Positions 1-8,102 of a stretch of DNA of 18,122 nt are shown one piece after another. The notes below the pieces were generated by a model. It worked only from the letters and a program-made list of their open reading frames with translations, was not told the origin of the DNA and ran no database searches. The position numbers were made by a program, and so were the translations under genes. Position 1 is the stretch's first letter. Every line of letters starts with the position of its first letter. Source of the stretch: Terrirubrum sp051646285 (GTDB lineage: Bacteria > Pseudomonadota > Alphaproteobacteria > Rhizobiales > Beijerinckiaceae); contig JBOFCU010000036.1 of the NCBI GenBank assembly GCA_051646285.1, positions 1 to 18,122 of the forward strand, in the 5' to 3' direction.

Positions 1-2
1 CT

Positions 3-449
3 ATCACCGCATGGAAAACCAATACGGGCGGTATTGAGGCCAAGGATTTGCGCGGCAGGATCGGTGATGGGCCTGTGCGCTTTTTCCATATCGATGGTGA
101 TCATTCACCGGATGCATTGAAACATGATCTGGCGCTGGCAACATCCGTGCTGCATCCGCACGGGCTGATGTGTCTTGATGACATGCTGCATCCGGCCTAT
201 CCCTTTCTCGTTGCGACCGTGCAGGACTATCTGCGCGCCGAAACCAGCATGCGGGTGATGTGCGTGATTGACCGCGAGGATATTGTTGGTGCGGCAAAAT
301 TCCTCATCTGCCGTGCGGATGCGGTGCCTCTTTACGAAAATGCCCTGATGGCGCGCTACCCCAAGCGCCATTTTGTCCTCGGTGGCGATGCGATGGGGCA
401 TCATTGCGTCGTGCTGACGCCAGAACCCCGGCTTGCCATTGTTGAATAA
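3..449 (+). CDS. Class I SAM-dependent methyltransferase, 3' end only (5' truncated by window edge)
   Basis: The frame is open from the first bases and ends at TAA 447-449, so about 148 C-terminal residues are present and the start lies outside the window. The visible part reads FFHIDGDHSPDALKHDL then LMCLDDMLHPAYPFLVATV. The acidic IDGDH motif, a helix, then a strand ending in LDD is the usual second half of the Methyltransf_24-type Rossmann fold, in which the Asp/His residues contribute to metal or substrate binding. This is family-level recognition. The SAM-binding GxG loop is upstream and unseen, and the substrate is unknown. The gene converges on the sugar dehydrogenase with no spacer: its stop ends at 449 and the neighbour's stop begins at 450. 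No terminator is visible between them. A TTG at 48 is not a convincing start because the same frame continues upstream with coding character. Confidence 0.75.
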   Translation: MTAWKTNTGGIEAKDLRGRIGDGPVRFFHIDGDHSPDALKHDLALATSVLHPHGLMCLDDMLHPAYPFLVATVQDYLRAETSMRVMCVIDREDIVGAAKFLICRADAVPLYENALMARYPKRHFVLGGDAMGHHCVVLTPEPRLAIVE

Positions 450-1589
450 TCAAATGGCTGGCCGCATGCGTAGGATGCGCCCGTCACTGCTGTCCGTCAG
501 GAAATAAATAAAACCATCGGGACCTTGTTTTACGGCCCTGATGCGTGCGCCAAAGTCACGCAGCAAACGCTCCTCACGCGCAACCTTGCCGTCCTTCACG
601 TCAAGCCGCGCCAGCAGTGACCCGGCCAGAGCGCCAGCAAAAAAATTGCCTTTCCACGCCGGAAACGCATTGCCCGTATAAATCATCAGCCCGGATGGCG
701 CGATGGAGGGGTCCCAGTAATAAACCGGTTGTTCCATGCCGGCTTTTTGCGTGCCTTCGCCAATTTTCGCGCCGGAATAATCAATGCCAAAGGTGATGAC
801 GGGCCAGCCGTAGTTTTTGCCGGCTTCCGGGACATTCAGTTCGTCACCGCCGCGCGCGCCATGTTCCACTGTCCACAACTGGCCGGTGTCAGGGTGCAAC
901 GCAGCCCCTTGCACATTGCGGTGACCGATGGACCAGACATGCGGCGCAAACGCACCGCCGGGATTACCCGGTGCGGGTGCGCCATCTTTCGTCATGCGCA
1001 CGATTTTACCAATGTGATTGGCCGGATTTTGCGCCTGTTCGCGCAATGTGAAACGATCACCGAGCGTCAGAAACAAATGCCCGCTGCGGTCAAAAACCAG
1101 ACGCGAGCCAAAATGCAGTCCGCCCGTATGCGCGGGCTGCTGCTGAAAAATAACCCGGGTGCGTTCAAGCGCAGTGCCTGCGCTGTTGAGTTGCGCGCGG
1201 GCGACAGAGGTGCCGTTGCGGCCTTCTTCCCTCGGCTCTGCGAACGTAAAATATATCTGCCGGTTGCTCGCAAACTCCGGGTCCAGCGTCACATCCAGCA
1301 GGCCGCCTTGCCCTGAGGCAAGAAGGCGCGGCAATCCGTTCAGCGGTTGCGATATTTTTCCGTCTTCGCTCACGATACGAAGACGGCCGGGGCGCTCGGT
1401 GACGAGCATCCCCCCGTCGGGCAGAAAATCAAATCCCCAAGGATGCTCAAGCCCGCGCGCCACGGTTTCCAGTCGGAAATCCGCTTTTTCGCTTTTGATG
1501 ACGGGCTGTGCGGCCTGCGCCCATGCGTAATGTGATGGCGCTGCCATGAGAATGGCCGCAAAAACCATGGTCAAAGAGGGAGCGCGCAT
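450..1589 (-). CDS. Secreted PQQ-dependent sugar dehydrogenase (soluble aldose dehydrogenase, YliI/Asd type)
   Basis: This is predicted to be a periplasmic six-bladed beta-propeller enzyme that oxidises aldoses using pyrroloquinoline quinone (GSDH family). The 379-residue product starts with a signal peptide (MRAPSLTMVFAAILMAAPSH, likely cleaved near AWA-QA, residues 22-26). It then shows the family hallmarks: GLEHPWGFDFLPDG (about 46-59), TERPGRLRIV (about 65-74), GGLLDVTLDPEF, AHTGGLHFGSRLVFD with the candidate base His near 154, SIGHRNVQG (about 220-228), and VEHGARGGDELN with acidic ligands. The ATG at 1589 is preferred over an ATG 16 codons upstream because GGAGGA sits seven bases ahead of it and the signal peptide then starts correctly. 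PQQ synthesis genes are not in the window, so holoenzyme formation depends on genes elsewhere. The family is clear; the physiological sugar is not. Confidence 0.88.
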   Translation of the reverse strand: MRAPSLTMVFAAILMAAPSHYAWAQAAQPVIKSEKADFRLETVARGLEHPWGFDFLPDGGMLVTERPGRLRIVSEDGKISQPLNGLPRLLASGQGGLLDVTLDPEFASNRQIYFTFAEPREEGRNGTSVARAQLNSAGTALERTRVIFQQQPAHTGGLHFGSRLVFDRSGHLFLTLGDRFTLREQAQNPANHIGKIVRMTKDGAPAPGNPGGAFAPHVWSIGHRNVQGAALHPDTGQLWTVEHGARGGDELNVPEAGKNYGWPVITFGIDYSGAKIGEGTQKAGMEQPVYYWDPSIAPSGLMIYTGNAFPAWKGNFFAGALAGSLLARLDVKDGKVAREERLLRDFGARIRAVKQGPDGFIYFLTDSSDGRILRMRPAI

Positions 1590-1691
1590 TCTGGATCCTC
1601 CACAACAGCGGGATGCGGGCAATCTTGCTCTCATCATTTACCGCAGCCGGTTATTCTGACCAGCCCTCATCATCCCGCAATGCCAATCGCT

Positions 1692-2747
1692 TCAATAGGC
1701 GGGATTGCCGCGCAACTGATGAATCGCATCAATCCGCGCTTCAATGTCCGGCGTGATCGTGTAGTCGATCGATTTGAATACCGTTTTGAGCTGGTCCATC
1801 GTGCGCGCGCCAAAAATATTCGATGTGACGAAGGGCCGGCTTGTCACAAAGGCGAGGCTCAGCACGGCAGGATCAACGCCAAGTTCGCGCGCCAGCGTGA
1901 CATAATCGCGGATAGCCTCATCGGCACCGGGTCGCTCGCAGCGCTGGCCACGGTTGAACAGTGTTGTGCGTGCGCCCTCAGGCCGCGCGCCGTCAAGATA
2001 TTTGCCGGTGAGATAGCCCTGCGCCAGTGGCGAATACGCAAGCAAGCCGACATCTTCCCGCAGCCAGATTTCTGCCATGGCCGTATCATAGGTACGGTTG
2101 ATCAGGTTGTAGGCATTCTGCACGGTCTGCACGCGCGGCAGGCCTTTGGTTTCGCTCTCAAACAGGAAGCGCATGGTGCCCCACGCGCTCTCATTGGAAA
2201 GACCGACAGCGCGGACTTTGCCCGCTTTCACAAATTCATTCATTGCCTCAAGCTGCTCGGCAATGGGTGACTCATCGGCGAGCGGGCGATACTCATTCAT
2301 CGAAAAACGATTGGGGTTGGAGCCCCATGGCATTGGCCGTTCCGGCGCATGAATCTGGTAGAGATCGAGATAATCCGTCTGCAGACGCTTGAGGCTGCCA
2401 TCAATGGCCTCGCGCATTTGCTTGCGGTTCAGGCGCGCTTCCGTGGGCGGGTCGCGCAGCCAGGTATTGGTGGAGCGGCCGGCGACCTTTGACGCCAGAA
2501 TAATTTTATCACGGTTCTTGCGGGCCTTCATCCAATTGCCGATGATCCGCTCTGTGGAGCCTTGCGTTTCCGGCTTGGGCGGAATGGAATAAATTTCGGC
2601 GGTGTCGAAAAAATTGATGCCGTGATCCAGCGCCATATCCATTTGCGCGTGGCCTTCAGCCTCCGTGTTTTGCTGGCCCCACGTCATGGTGCCAAGGCAC
2701 AGGGCAGGGACTTTCAGGCCGGTACGGCCAAGCGGGCGAAGTTCCAT
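1692..2747 (-). CDS. NADP(H)-dependent aldo-keto reductase, Tas-like
   Basis: This 351-residue protein follows E. coli Tas (346 residues) closely from end to end: LGRTGLKVPALCLGTMTWG at the N-terminus, INFFDTAEIYSIPPKPETQG, GNWM, SLKRLQTDYLDLYQIH, and MDQLK near the C-terminus. It is a (beta/alpha)8-barrel cytoplasmic carbonyl reductase. The catalytic tetrad can be placed at Asp48, Tyr53, Lys87 and His133. The ATG at 2747 is chosen because GGAG lies six bases upstream; ATGs at 2759 and 2780 are in frame but lack a comparable SD. It lies 66 bp after the Bug-type gene and 102 bp before the sugar dehydrogenase, so shared transcription is possible but not shown. The natural substrate is not deducible. 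Confidence 0.88.
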   Translation of the reverse strand: MELRPLGRTGLKVPALCLGTMTWGQQNTEAEGHAQMDMALDHGINFFDTAEIYSIPPKPETQGSTERIIGNWMKARKNRDKIILASKVAGRSTNTWLRDPPTEARLNRKQMREAIDGSLKRLQTDYLDLYQIHAPERPMPWGSNPNRFSMNEYRPLADESPIAEQLEAMNEFVKAGKVRAVGLSNESAWGTMRFLFESETKGLPRVQTVQNAYNLINRTYDTAMAEIWLREDVGLLAYSPLAQGYLTGKYLDGARPEGARTTLFNRGQRCERPGADEAIRDYVTLARELGVDPAVLSLAFVTSRPFVTSNIFGARTMDQLKTVFKSIDYTITPDIEARIDAIHQLRGNPAY

Positions 2748-2813
2748 TGATGACTCCATGGCAATGGGATGCGCAGGCACGGATGCGCTGCGATATGGAA
2801 AGGGAATGTGGGA

Positions 2814-3803
2814 TTAGCCGTCCGTTTTCACGCCGGCCTGTTTGATGATTTTTTCGAGTTTGGACAGTTCGGCGGTATGATAGGTTTTCCACGCCTCGGG
2901 CGTGCGGGGATTGACGAGAATGCCCTGTGTTTTCGCACCCTCGATAATCGCCGGTTTTTTCAGTGCGGCGAGCACAACCTCTGTCAGGCGTGCCAGTGCT
3001 GGGGCGGGCGTTGCGGCCGGCGCAAAAATGCCATTCCAGGAATCGAATTCATTGTTGGTGACGCCCTGATTTTTTAACAGCTTCACATCAGGCAATTGCG
3101 GTGCCGGATTATCGCTGGCAATGGCGATGGCGCGAATGGTGCCGCCTTGCACCTGTCCCAGAATGGCCGAGAGCGTCGAGAACGCCACATCAATGCGGCC
3201 GCCCACCATTTCCTGTGACAACTGCGCCGCGCCGCGGAACGGCACATGCACCATATCAAGCCCCGTGTTGATACGGAACAATTCCATGGCCAGATGTGAG
3301 CCGGAGCCATTGCCGGTTGAGCCATAATTGAGTTTGCCCGGCTGGCTTTTGGCGAGCGCCACCAATTCCTGCACGCTGTTCACCGGCAAATCTTTTTTCA
3401 CCACAAGGGCGTGCTGCAAATCCACGGTGCCGGCAATAGGCGCAAAATCCTTCACCGCATCATAGCCGAGGTCTTTCAGCAGAAAGACGTTGGAACCATG
3501 TGTCTGGTTGTTGCCGGCCATGATGGTGTGGCCGTCAGGATCAGCCTTCGCCACAGCCCGCGTGCCGACAGCACCGGACGCACCGGGCATATTTTCCACA
3601 ATCACCTGCTGGCCGAGCGGTCCGGCAATTTCCTGCGCGATCAGCCGCGCCAGCACGTCCGTTGGTCCACCAGCCGGATAGGGCACAACAATTTTCACGA
3701 CCTTGCTGGGCGCCCATTGTGCCCGCGCGATGGATGGCAGCGCAATCGTGCCAGCCAGAAGGCCAAGGGCAGAGCGGATCGTGGAACGGCGGCTGAACGT
3801 CAT
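2814..3803 (-). CDS. Bug/TctC-family tripartite tricarboxylate transporter substrate-binding protein
   Basis: This is a periplasmic solute-binding protein of 329 residues, the usual length for the family. The N-terminus has an Arg pair (RRSTIR, residues 5-10), a hydrophobic stretch and an ARA-QW cleavage site near residue 28, consistent with export and possibly with Tat. VVPYPAGGPTDVLARLIAQ (about 39-57) is the Bug hallmark. VENMPGASGAVGTRAVAKADPDGHT and LNYGSTGNGSGSHLAMELF are further family signatures that line the ligand pocket. The ATG at 3803 is favoured by GGAGACGCTC directly upstream; an upstream ATG at 3815 lacks one. No TctA or TctB membrane subunit is adjacent, so the receptor is an orphan, as is common for this expanded family. 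It lies 27 bp downstream of hemF, probably on the same transcript. The ligand is unknown, often a small carboxylate. Confidence 0.9.
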   Translation of the reverse strand: MTFSRRSTIRSALGLLAGTIALPSIARAQWAPSKVVKIVVPYPAGGPTDVLARLIAQEIAGPLGQQVIVENMPGASGAVGTRAVAKADPDGHTIMAGNNQTHGSNVFLLKDLGYDAVKDFAPIAGTVDLQHALVVKKDLPVNSVQELVALAKSQPGKLNYGSTGNGSGSHLAMELFRINTGLDMVHVPFRGAAQLSQEMVGGRIDVAFSTLSAILGQVQGGTIRAIAIASDNPAPQLPDVKLLKNQGVTNNEFDSWNGIFAPAATPAPALARLTEVVLAALKKPAIIEGAKTQGILVNPRTPEAWKTYHTAELSKLEKIIKQAGVKTDG

Positions 3804-3830
3804 GAGCGTCTCCATGGGTATATTTTGATT

Positions 3831-4769
3831 TTACGATGGCCAGCGCACACGTGGTGGCAGGGATGACAGGATGGCGTCAACATTGCCGCCGGTTTTCAGG
3901 CCAAAAATGGTGCCGCGGTCATACAGCAGATTAAATTCCACATAACGCCCCCGGCGGATTTCCTGCTCTTCCCGGTCCGCCTCGGTCCATGGCAAGGCGA
4001 TATTGCGGCGCAGGATCGGCCCATAGGCGTTCAAAAATGCGCGGCCCACATCCTGTGTAAAGGCAAAGTCAGCCTCCGCATCGCCGGTCCAGTGATAATC
4101 GTAGAAAATACCGCCGATCCCGCGCGGCTCATTGCGGTGCGGCAAATGAAAATATTCATCGCACCATTGCTTGTATTTTTCATAAGGTGCAATCACAGCG
4201 TGGGCGTCACACGCCGCGCGCATTTGCTGATGAAACAGAACGGCATCAGCATCGTCCTGCGTGCGCCGCCGCATCAGCACCGGGGTCAGGTCTGCGCCAC
4301 CGCCAAACCACGGCTTGGTGGTGACAACAAAGCGCGTATTCATATGCACAGTCGGCGCGTTCGGATTCCACGGGTGCGCAATCAGCGAAATACCTGTGGC
4401 GAAAAAATGCGGATCATCCGCCGCACCTGGAATTTGTTTGGCAAACTCCGGCTTGAACGTGCCGAACACGGTGGAGCAATGCACGCCGACTTTTTCAAAA
4501 ACGCGCCCCTGCATCAGGCTCATCACGCCGCCGCCGCCGGGCGTGCCGTCATGATTGGTGCGCGCGTGGGCTTTGCGCACGAAGCGCCCGGGTGTGGTGG
4601 GGGCATCGGCAAAAAAGGGGCCGCCCGCTTCATCCTCGATGGTCTCGAAGGCCGCGCAGATGTCGTCGCGCAGGGACTGAAACCACTGCTCGGCCCGCGT
4701 CTTCATGGCGGCGACTGTGGCAGCATCAGCAGGGTCTGCGGCGATTTTGGTGCGTGATCGGCTGGTCAT
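3831..4769 (-). CDS. hemF: Oxygen-dependent coproporphyrinogen III oxidase
   Basis: HemF converts coproporphyrinogen III to protoporphyrinogen IX by two oxidative decarboxylations with O2, the aerobic route of haem synthesis in the cytoplasm. The 312-residue product has the usual length and blocks: GGGGVMSLMQGRVFEKVGVH (about 78-97), AHPWNPNAPTVHMNTRF (131-147), WFGGGADLTP (154-163), YFHLPHRNEPRGIGGIFYDY (206-225) and GRYVEFNLLYDRGTIFGL (274-291). The conserved His residues near 132, 142 and 208-211 are present. The start ATG overlaps the trmL stop in an ATGA (4766-4769), so translation is probably coupled. Placement near petABC fits a shared need for haem, although transcription is divergent. 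No FNR/FixK-type box was seen upstream. Confidence 0.97.
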   Translation of the reverse strand: MTSRSRTKIAADPADAATVAAMKTRAEQWFQSLRDDICAAFETIEDEAGGPFFADAPTTPGRFVRKAHARTNHDGTPGGGGVMSLMQGRVFEKVGVHCSTVFGTFKPEFAKQIPGAADDPHFFATGISLIAHPWNPNAPTVHMNTRFVVTTKPWFGGGADLTPVLMRRRTQDDADAVLFHQQMRAACDAHAVIAPYEKYKQWCDEYFHLPHRNEPRGIGGIFYDYHWTGDAEADFAFTQDVGRAFLNAYGPILRRNIALPWTEADREEQEIRRGRYVEFNLLYDRGTIFGLKTGGNVDAILSSLPPRVRWPS

Positions 4770-5296
4770 GGCACAAGCGATGTAGCGCCAGTTGGGGGCA
4801 GGGGGAAGCCGCCTGTCTGGCGCAGCGCCTCACCCAGCAGAATGGCGGCGGATATGGCGACATTCAGCGACCGCAGGCCCTCCCGCATGGCGATCTTGAC
4901 CTGGGCTTCGGCCGCATCGCGCACGCTGTCTGGCACGCCAGCACTTTCGCGGCCCATCAGCAGGATATCGCGGTCAGAGAACGGGAAGGCGATGTGGCTG
5001 TGATGCGCGCGCACCGTGGCCAGCACGAGCCGCCGGTTGTCCGCCCGCCGCCACGCTTCAAAGGCCTCCCATGAGGGATGGCGCGTGACTGCTGCGCGCT
5101 CCAGATAATCCATGCCGGACCGGCGCAGATTGCGGTCCGACGTGTCGAACCCCGCCGGTTCGATAATATCAAGCGCCACATCGAGGCAGGCACAGAGGCG
5201 GATGATTGTGCCGGTATTCTGCGGAATATCAGGCTGAAACAGCGCCAGCCGCACCGATGGGCCGACGGTTGGAAAATGCGGAGCGGAGGCAGCCAT
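4766..5296 (-). CDS. trmL: tRNA (cytidine(34)-2'-O)-methyltransferase, SPOUT family
   Basis: TrmL transfers methyl from SAM to the 2'-OH of the wobble nucleotide in certain tRNA-Leu species. This 176-residue protein (E. coli TrmL is 157) has the SPOUT knot motifs in order: PQNTGTIIRL (25-34, motif 1 with Asn27), LMGRESAGVP (113-122, motif 2) and LRSLNVAISAAILLGEAL (141-158, motif 3). The first 14 residues (MAASAPHFPTVGPS) extend beyond the family core and no good SD precedes the ATG at 5296. A leaderless message or a slightly different start is therefore possible. The stop overlaps hemF by four bases. It is divergent from the ABC exporter, with about 104 bp between the assigned starts. Confidence 0.93.
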   Translation of the reverse strand: MAASAPHFPTVGPSVRLALFQPDIPQNTGTIIRLCACLDVALDIIEPAGFDTSDRNLRRSGMDYLERAAVTRHPSWEAFEAWRRADNRRLVLATVRAHHSHIAFPFSDRDILLMGRESAGVPDSVRDAAEAQVKIAMREGLRSLNVAISAAILLGEALRQTGGFPLPPTGATSLVP

Positions 5297-5400
5297 GGCG
5301 CGTGATGCGGCGCGCAGCCAAATCCGTCAAGGCAGTTTCGCCGCTGTTGCCGTGCGCATCCGCGCTGGCAATCCGCCCGCTCTCCACCTATTTGAGCCTT

Positions 5401-7323
5401 GTGAGCAATCAGCATGACATAAACGCGCCTGAAACACAGGCTGCGCCGGGCCGCCGTGGGCCATTCGCCCGCCTGTTCCATTGGCTGGAAAACCGTATCG
5501 ACATTTTTGCACCCTTCCCGGATGGCGAGACCCCGCCAGCGGATGTCTGGCGCTTCATGTGGTGGCATATCCGCGAGATCAAAGGCTGGCTGTTCGTCAT
5601 TTTGCTGACCGGGCTGGCCTTCAGCGGCATCGAGGCGGCGCTGTATCTTATGGTCGGCTGGTTTGTGGATCTGCTCGCGACAAACACGCCCGATGCGCTG
5701 TGGCGCGATCATGGCTGGGAATTGATTGCCATTGCCGCCGTGGTCGTGGTGATCCGCCCGGTTGTTTATTTCATGAACCATGCAGTAGTGGATCAGGTGG
5801 TGATGCCGGCGATCACCAATCGCATCCGCTGGCGCAGCCATGTTTACACGCTTGGCCATGCCCTGACTTATTTCAACAATGATTTTGCTGGCCGTGTCGG
5901 CAGCCGTGTCGTGCAAGTCGGGCAGGCGATCCGTGGCGCGACCATCGAGGTGGTCGATGACCTCTGGTATGTGCTTGTTTTTGCCGCCGTGGCGATCGGG
6001 TTCTTTGGCAAGACAAGCGTGTGGTTTGCCTTGCCTGTCGCGGTCTGGCTCGCCGCCTATATCGGGCTGTTGTGGTATTTCGTGCCGCGTGCCGCCGAGC
6101 GGTCGTCGCGCAACTCGCATGCCCGCTCACGCGTCACGGGCCGTGTGACGGACGCCTACACCAATATCATGACGGTGAAACTGTTTGCCCGTGGCGAAGC
6201 TGAGCGCACGGCGGTGGCAACGGCGCTTGACCAGTGGAACCGCGCATTCTTCGATCTGACGCGGCTGATCACCGGCACATCGTCGCTGCTGCAATTCATC
6301 AACAGTGTGCTGATTGTGACGTGCGGCGCGCTGTGCCTGCATTTCTGGCGCACGGGTGACATGACGCCGGGCGCGGTTGCCGCTGCCGTCGCCATCGTTC
6401 TGCGGCTTGTGCAGATGTCTGGCTGGGTCATGAACCTCATTCGCGGCATTTTTGAAAATATCGGCTCGGTGCAGGAAAGCATGGAAACCATCGCCAAGCC
6501 GCATGCCGTGGTCGATGTGCCGCAGGCCAAACCGCTGAGCGTCCAGCAAGGCGAAATCCGGTTCGAGCATGTCCGGTTTCATTACGGCAAGGACAAGGGC
6601 GTGTTTGATGATCTGTCCCTGACGATCCGCCCTGGCGAGAAGGTTGGGCTGATTGGCCCGTCAGGGGCTGGCAAATCCACGCTCGTGAACCTGTTGCTGC
6701 GTCTTTATGATGTGGAAAGCGGCCGCATTTTGATCGACGGGCAGGATATTGCGCTGGTGACGCAGGACAGCCTGCGCGCCCAGATCGGCATGGTCACGCA
6801 GGATACCTCGCTGCTGCACCGCTCCATCCGTGACAACATCGCCTATGGCCGTCCGGAAGCGGTTCAGGCTGACATCGAGACGGCGGCGCAGATGGCCCGC
6901 GCAGCGGACTTCATTCCGGCGCTGGAGGATCAGGCTGGCCGGACCGGCTACGATTCCCAGGTCGGCGAGCGCGGCGTCAAGCTCTCCGGCGGACAGCGCC
7001 AGCGCATTGCCATTGCCCGCGTGGTGCTGAAGGACGCGCCGATTCTTGTGCTGGACGAAGCCACGGCAGCGCTCGATTCGGAGGTCGAGGCCGCCATTCA
7101 GGATGGGCTGAATGTGCTGATGCAGGGCAAGACCGTGATTGCCATTGCCCACCGGCTTTCAACCATTGCTTCCCTCGACCGGCTGATCGTTCTCGACAAG
7201 GGCAAGGTCGTGGAAGAGGGCAGCCATGCGGAGCTTCTGGCCAAGGACGGCCTCTATGCCCGGCTATGGCGCCGTCAGACCGGCGGCTTCTTGGCTGTGG
7301 ATGATGATCGCGCTGCGGCCTGA
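5401..7323 (+). CDS. ABC exporter, fused transmembrane and ATP-binding domains
   Basis: This is a half-transporter exporter of about 640 residues that would work as a homodimer in the inner membrane. The N-terminal half holds about six membrane segments, starting with WLFVILLTGLAFSGIEAALYLM near residue 63. The C-terminal half is a complete ATPase: Walker A GPSGAGKST (about 418-426), Q-loop MVTQDTS, signature LSGGQRQR (about 528-535), Walker B ILVLDEATAALD (about 548-559) and switch His in IAHRLSTI (about 583). All catalytic residues are intact. The GTG at 5401 is provisional: the frame is open back to 5206, but that would overlap trmL by about 90 bp, and no strong SD marks any start. An in-frame TTG at 5392 is an alternative. 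The N-terminal LENRIDIFAPFPDGETPPADVW segment is a soluble pre-helix of a proteobacterial subfamily with unknown substrate. Confidence 0.92.
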   Translation: MSNQHDINAPETQAAPGRRGPFARLFHWLENRIDIFAPFPDGETPPADVWRFMWWHIREIKGWLFVILLTGLAFSGIEAALYLMVGWFVDLLATNTPDALWRDHGWELIAIAAVVVVIRPVVYFMNHAVVDQVVMPAITNRIRWRSHVYTLGHALTYFNNDFAGRVGSRVVQVGQAIRGATIEVVDDLWYVLVFAAVAIGFFGKTSVWFALPVAVWLAAYIGLLWYFVPRAAERSSRNSHARSRVTGRVTDAYTNIMTVKLFARGEAERTAVATALDQWNRAFFDLTRLITGTSSLLQFINSVLIVTCGALCLHFWRTGDMTPGAVAAAVAIVLRLVQMSGWVMNLIRGIFENIGSVQESMETIAKPHAVVDVPQAKPLSVQQGEIRFEHVRFHYGKDKGVFDDLSLTIRPGEKVGLIGPSGAGKSTLVNLLLRLYDVESGRILIDGQDIALVTQDSLRAQIGMVTQDTSLLHRSIRDNIAYGRPEAVQADIETAAQMARAADFIPALEDQAGRTGYDSQVGERGVKLSGGQRQRIAIARVVLKDAPILVLDEATAALDSEVEAAIQDGLNVLMQGKTVIAIAHRLSTIASLDRLIVLDKGKVVEEGSHAELLAKDGLYARLWRRQTGGFLAVDDDRAAA

Positions 7324-7545
7324 CCGTAACGGCAGGCCCTCCGGTTCCGGCAGGCAGATTTTATGGGGATCATCGCCTTTTTTCGCATGGATGCGACACT
7401 GTTGGGCTATGGACAGGTATTGTATGCCATGCCAAACAGCGCCCGATAGGCTGTCAATGTTCTAGGCTTTGCAGCTCATTCCTTTGCGTGTCTGGTCATT
7501 GGTGGCTGACACGCCGAAAGCCGATATTTCACTGGGGTCTTATCC
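7324..7545 (+). other. Intergenic leader region upstream of petA
   Basis: This 222 bp stretch between the exporter and petA contains no convincing gene. It must carry the 3' end of the exporter transcript and probably the petABC promoter, but no box pair with both a good -35 and -10 at 16-18 bp stood out. Several stop codons interrupt every frame before the petA GTG. Confidence 0.4.
7336..7362 (+). terminator. Possible weak terminator after the ABC exporter
   Basis: GCC at 7336-7338 (approximate) can pair with GGC at 7353-7355, and the CCGGTTCCGG core at 7341-7350 can fold on itself. The stem is interrupted by mismatches. A short run, ATTTTA, follows. It is far weaker than the terminator after petC, so this is only a candidate. 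Confidence 0.25.
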
Positions 7546-8073
7546 GTGGCCAATACAACCACCGCCGAGCCGACACGCCGGGATTTCCTTTACATCGCAA
7601 CGGGAGCCGTTGGCGCAGTGGGCGCCGCACTCGCCGTTTGGCCTTTCGTCAGCCAGTTGAAGCCCGATGCGGCTACGCTGGCTGCCGGTGCGCCGGTTGA
7701 TGTCGATCTAAAACCCGTGGCCGAAGGTCAAACCATCAAGCTGTTCTGGCGCGGCAAGCTCATCTTCGTCCGTCACCGGACGAAGAAAGAGATTGACGAG
7801 GCGCAGAAGGTTGATTTGGCCACGCTGCCAGACCCCGAGGCCGATGCCAAACGCGTGAAAGAAGGCAAGGCCCAGTATCTCATCGTGTATGGCAGCTGCA
7901 CCCATCTGGGTTGCGTGCCGCTTGGCGAGGCGGGCGATTATCATGGCTGGTTCTGCCCCTGCCATGGCTCGCACTACGATACGTCCGGCCGCATCCGCAA
8001 AGGCCCGGCACCGCTCAACCTGCCGGTGCCGCCTTATACATTCGCCAACGATACATCCATCCGTATCGGCTGA
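7546..8073 (+). CDS. petA: Ubiquinol-cytochrome c reductase, Rieske iron-sulfur subunit
   Basis: This is the [2Fe-2S] subunit of cytochrome bc1, which passes the first electron of ubiquinol to cytochrome c1. The 175-residue protein begins with a twin-arginine motif (RRDFLY, residues 11-16) followed by a single uncleaved membrane anchor (about 17-37), as expected for Tat-inserted Rieske proteins. The cluster motifs are CTHLGC (118-123) and CPCHGSHYD (137-145). Ligands are Cys118, His120, Cys137 and His140; Cys123 and Cys139 form the disulfide. The start is GTG, giving V/M-ANTTTAEPT, with TGGGG about ten bases upstream. It is the first gene of petABC, 29 bp before petB. Confidence 0.97.
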   Translation: MANTTTAEPTRRDFLYIATGAVGAVGAALAVWPFVSQLKPDAATLAAGAPVDVDLKPVAEGQTIKLFWRGKLIFVRHRTKKEIDEAQKVDLATLPDPEADAKRVKEGKAQYLIVYGSCTHLGCVPLGEAGDYHGWFCPCHGSHYDTSGRIRKGPAPLNLPVPPYTFANDTSIRIG

Positions 8074-8102
8074 TCCCCGCATTCATAGGAAGACATGCAC
8101 CC

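Noticed and set aside
729..1316. A 195-codon plus-strand open frame opposite the sugar dehydrogenase
   Set aside because: No motif, no SD, and the minus strand carries the recognisable beta-propeller enzyme.
1590..1691. A possible promoter ahead of the sugar dehydrogenase (TTGCGG, 17 bp, AGAATA on the minus strand)
   Set aside because: The -10 hexamer matches poorly and shifts in spacing do not improve it enough to report as a feature.
4957..6120. A 387-codon minus-strand open frame opposite the ABC exporter and extending over trmL
   Set aside because: Its product is low in hydrophobic order and its length reflects GC-rich antisense openness; both the exporter and trmL are secure on conserved motifs.
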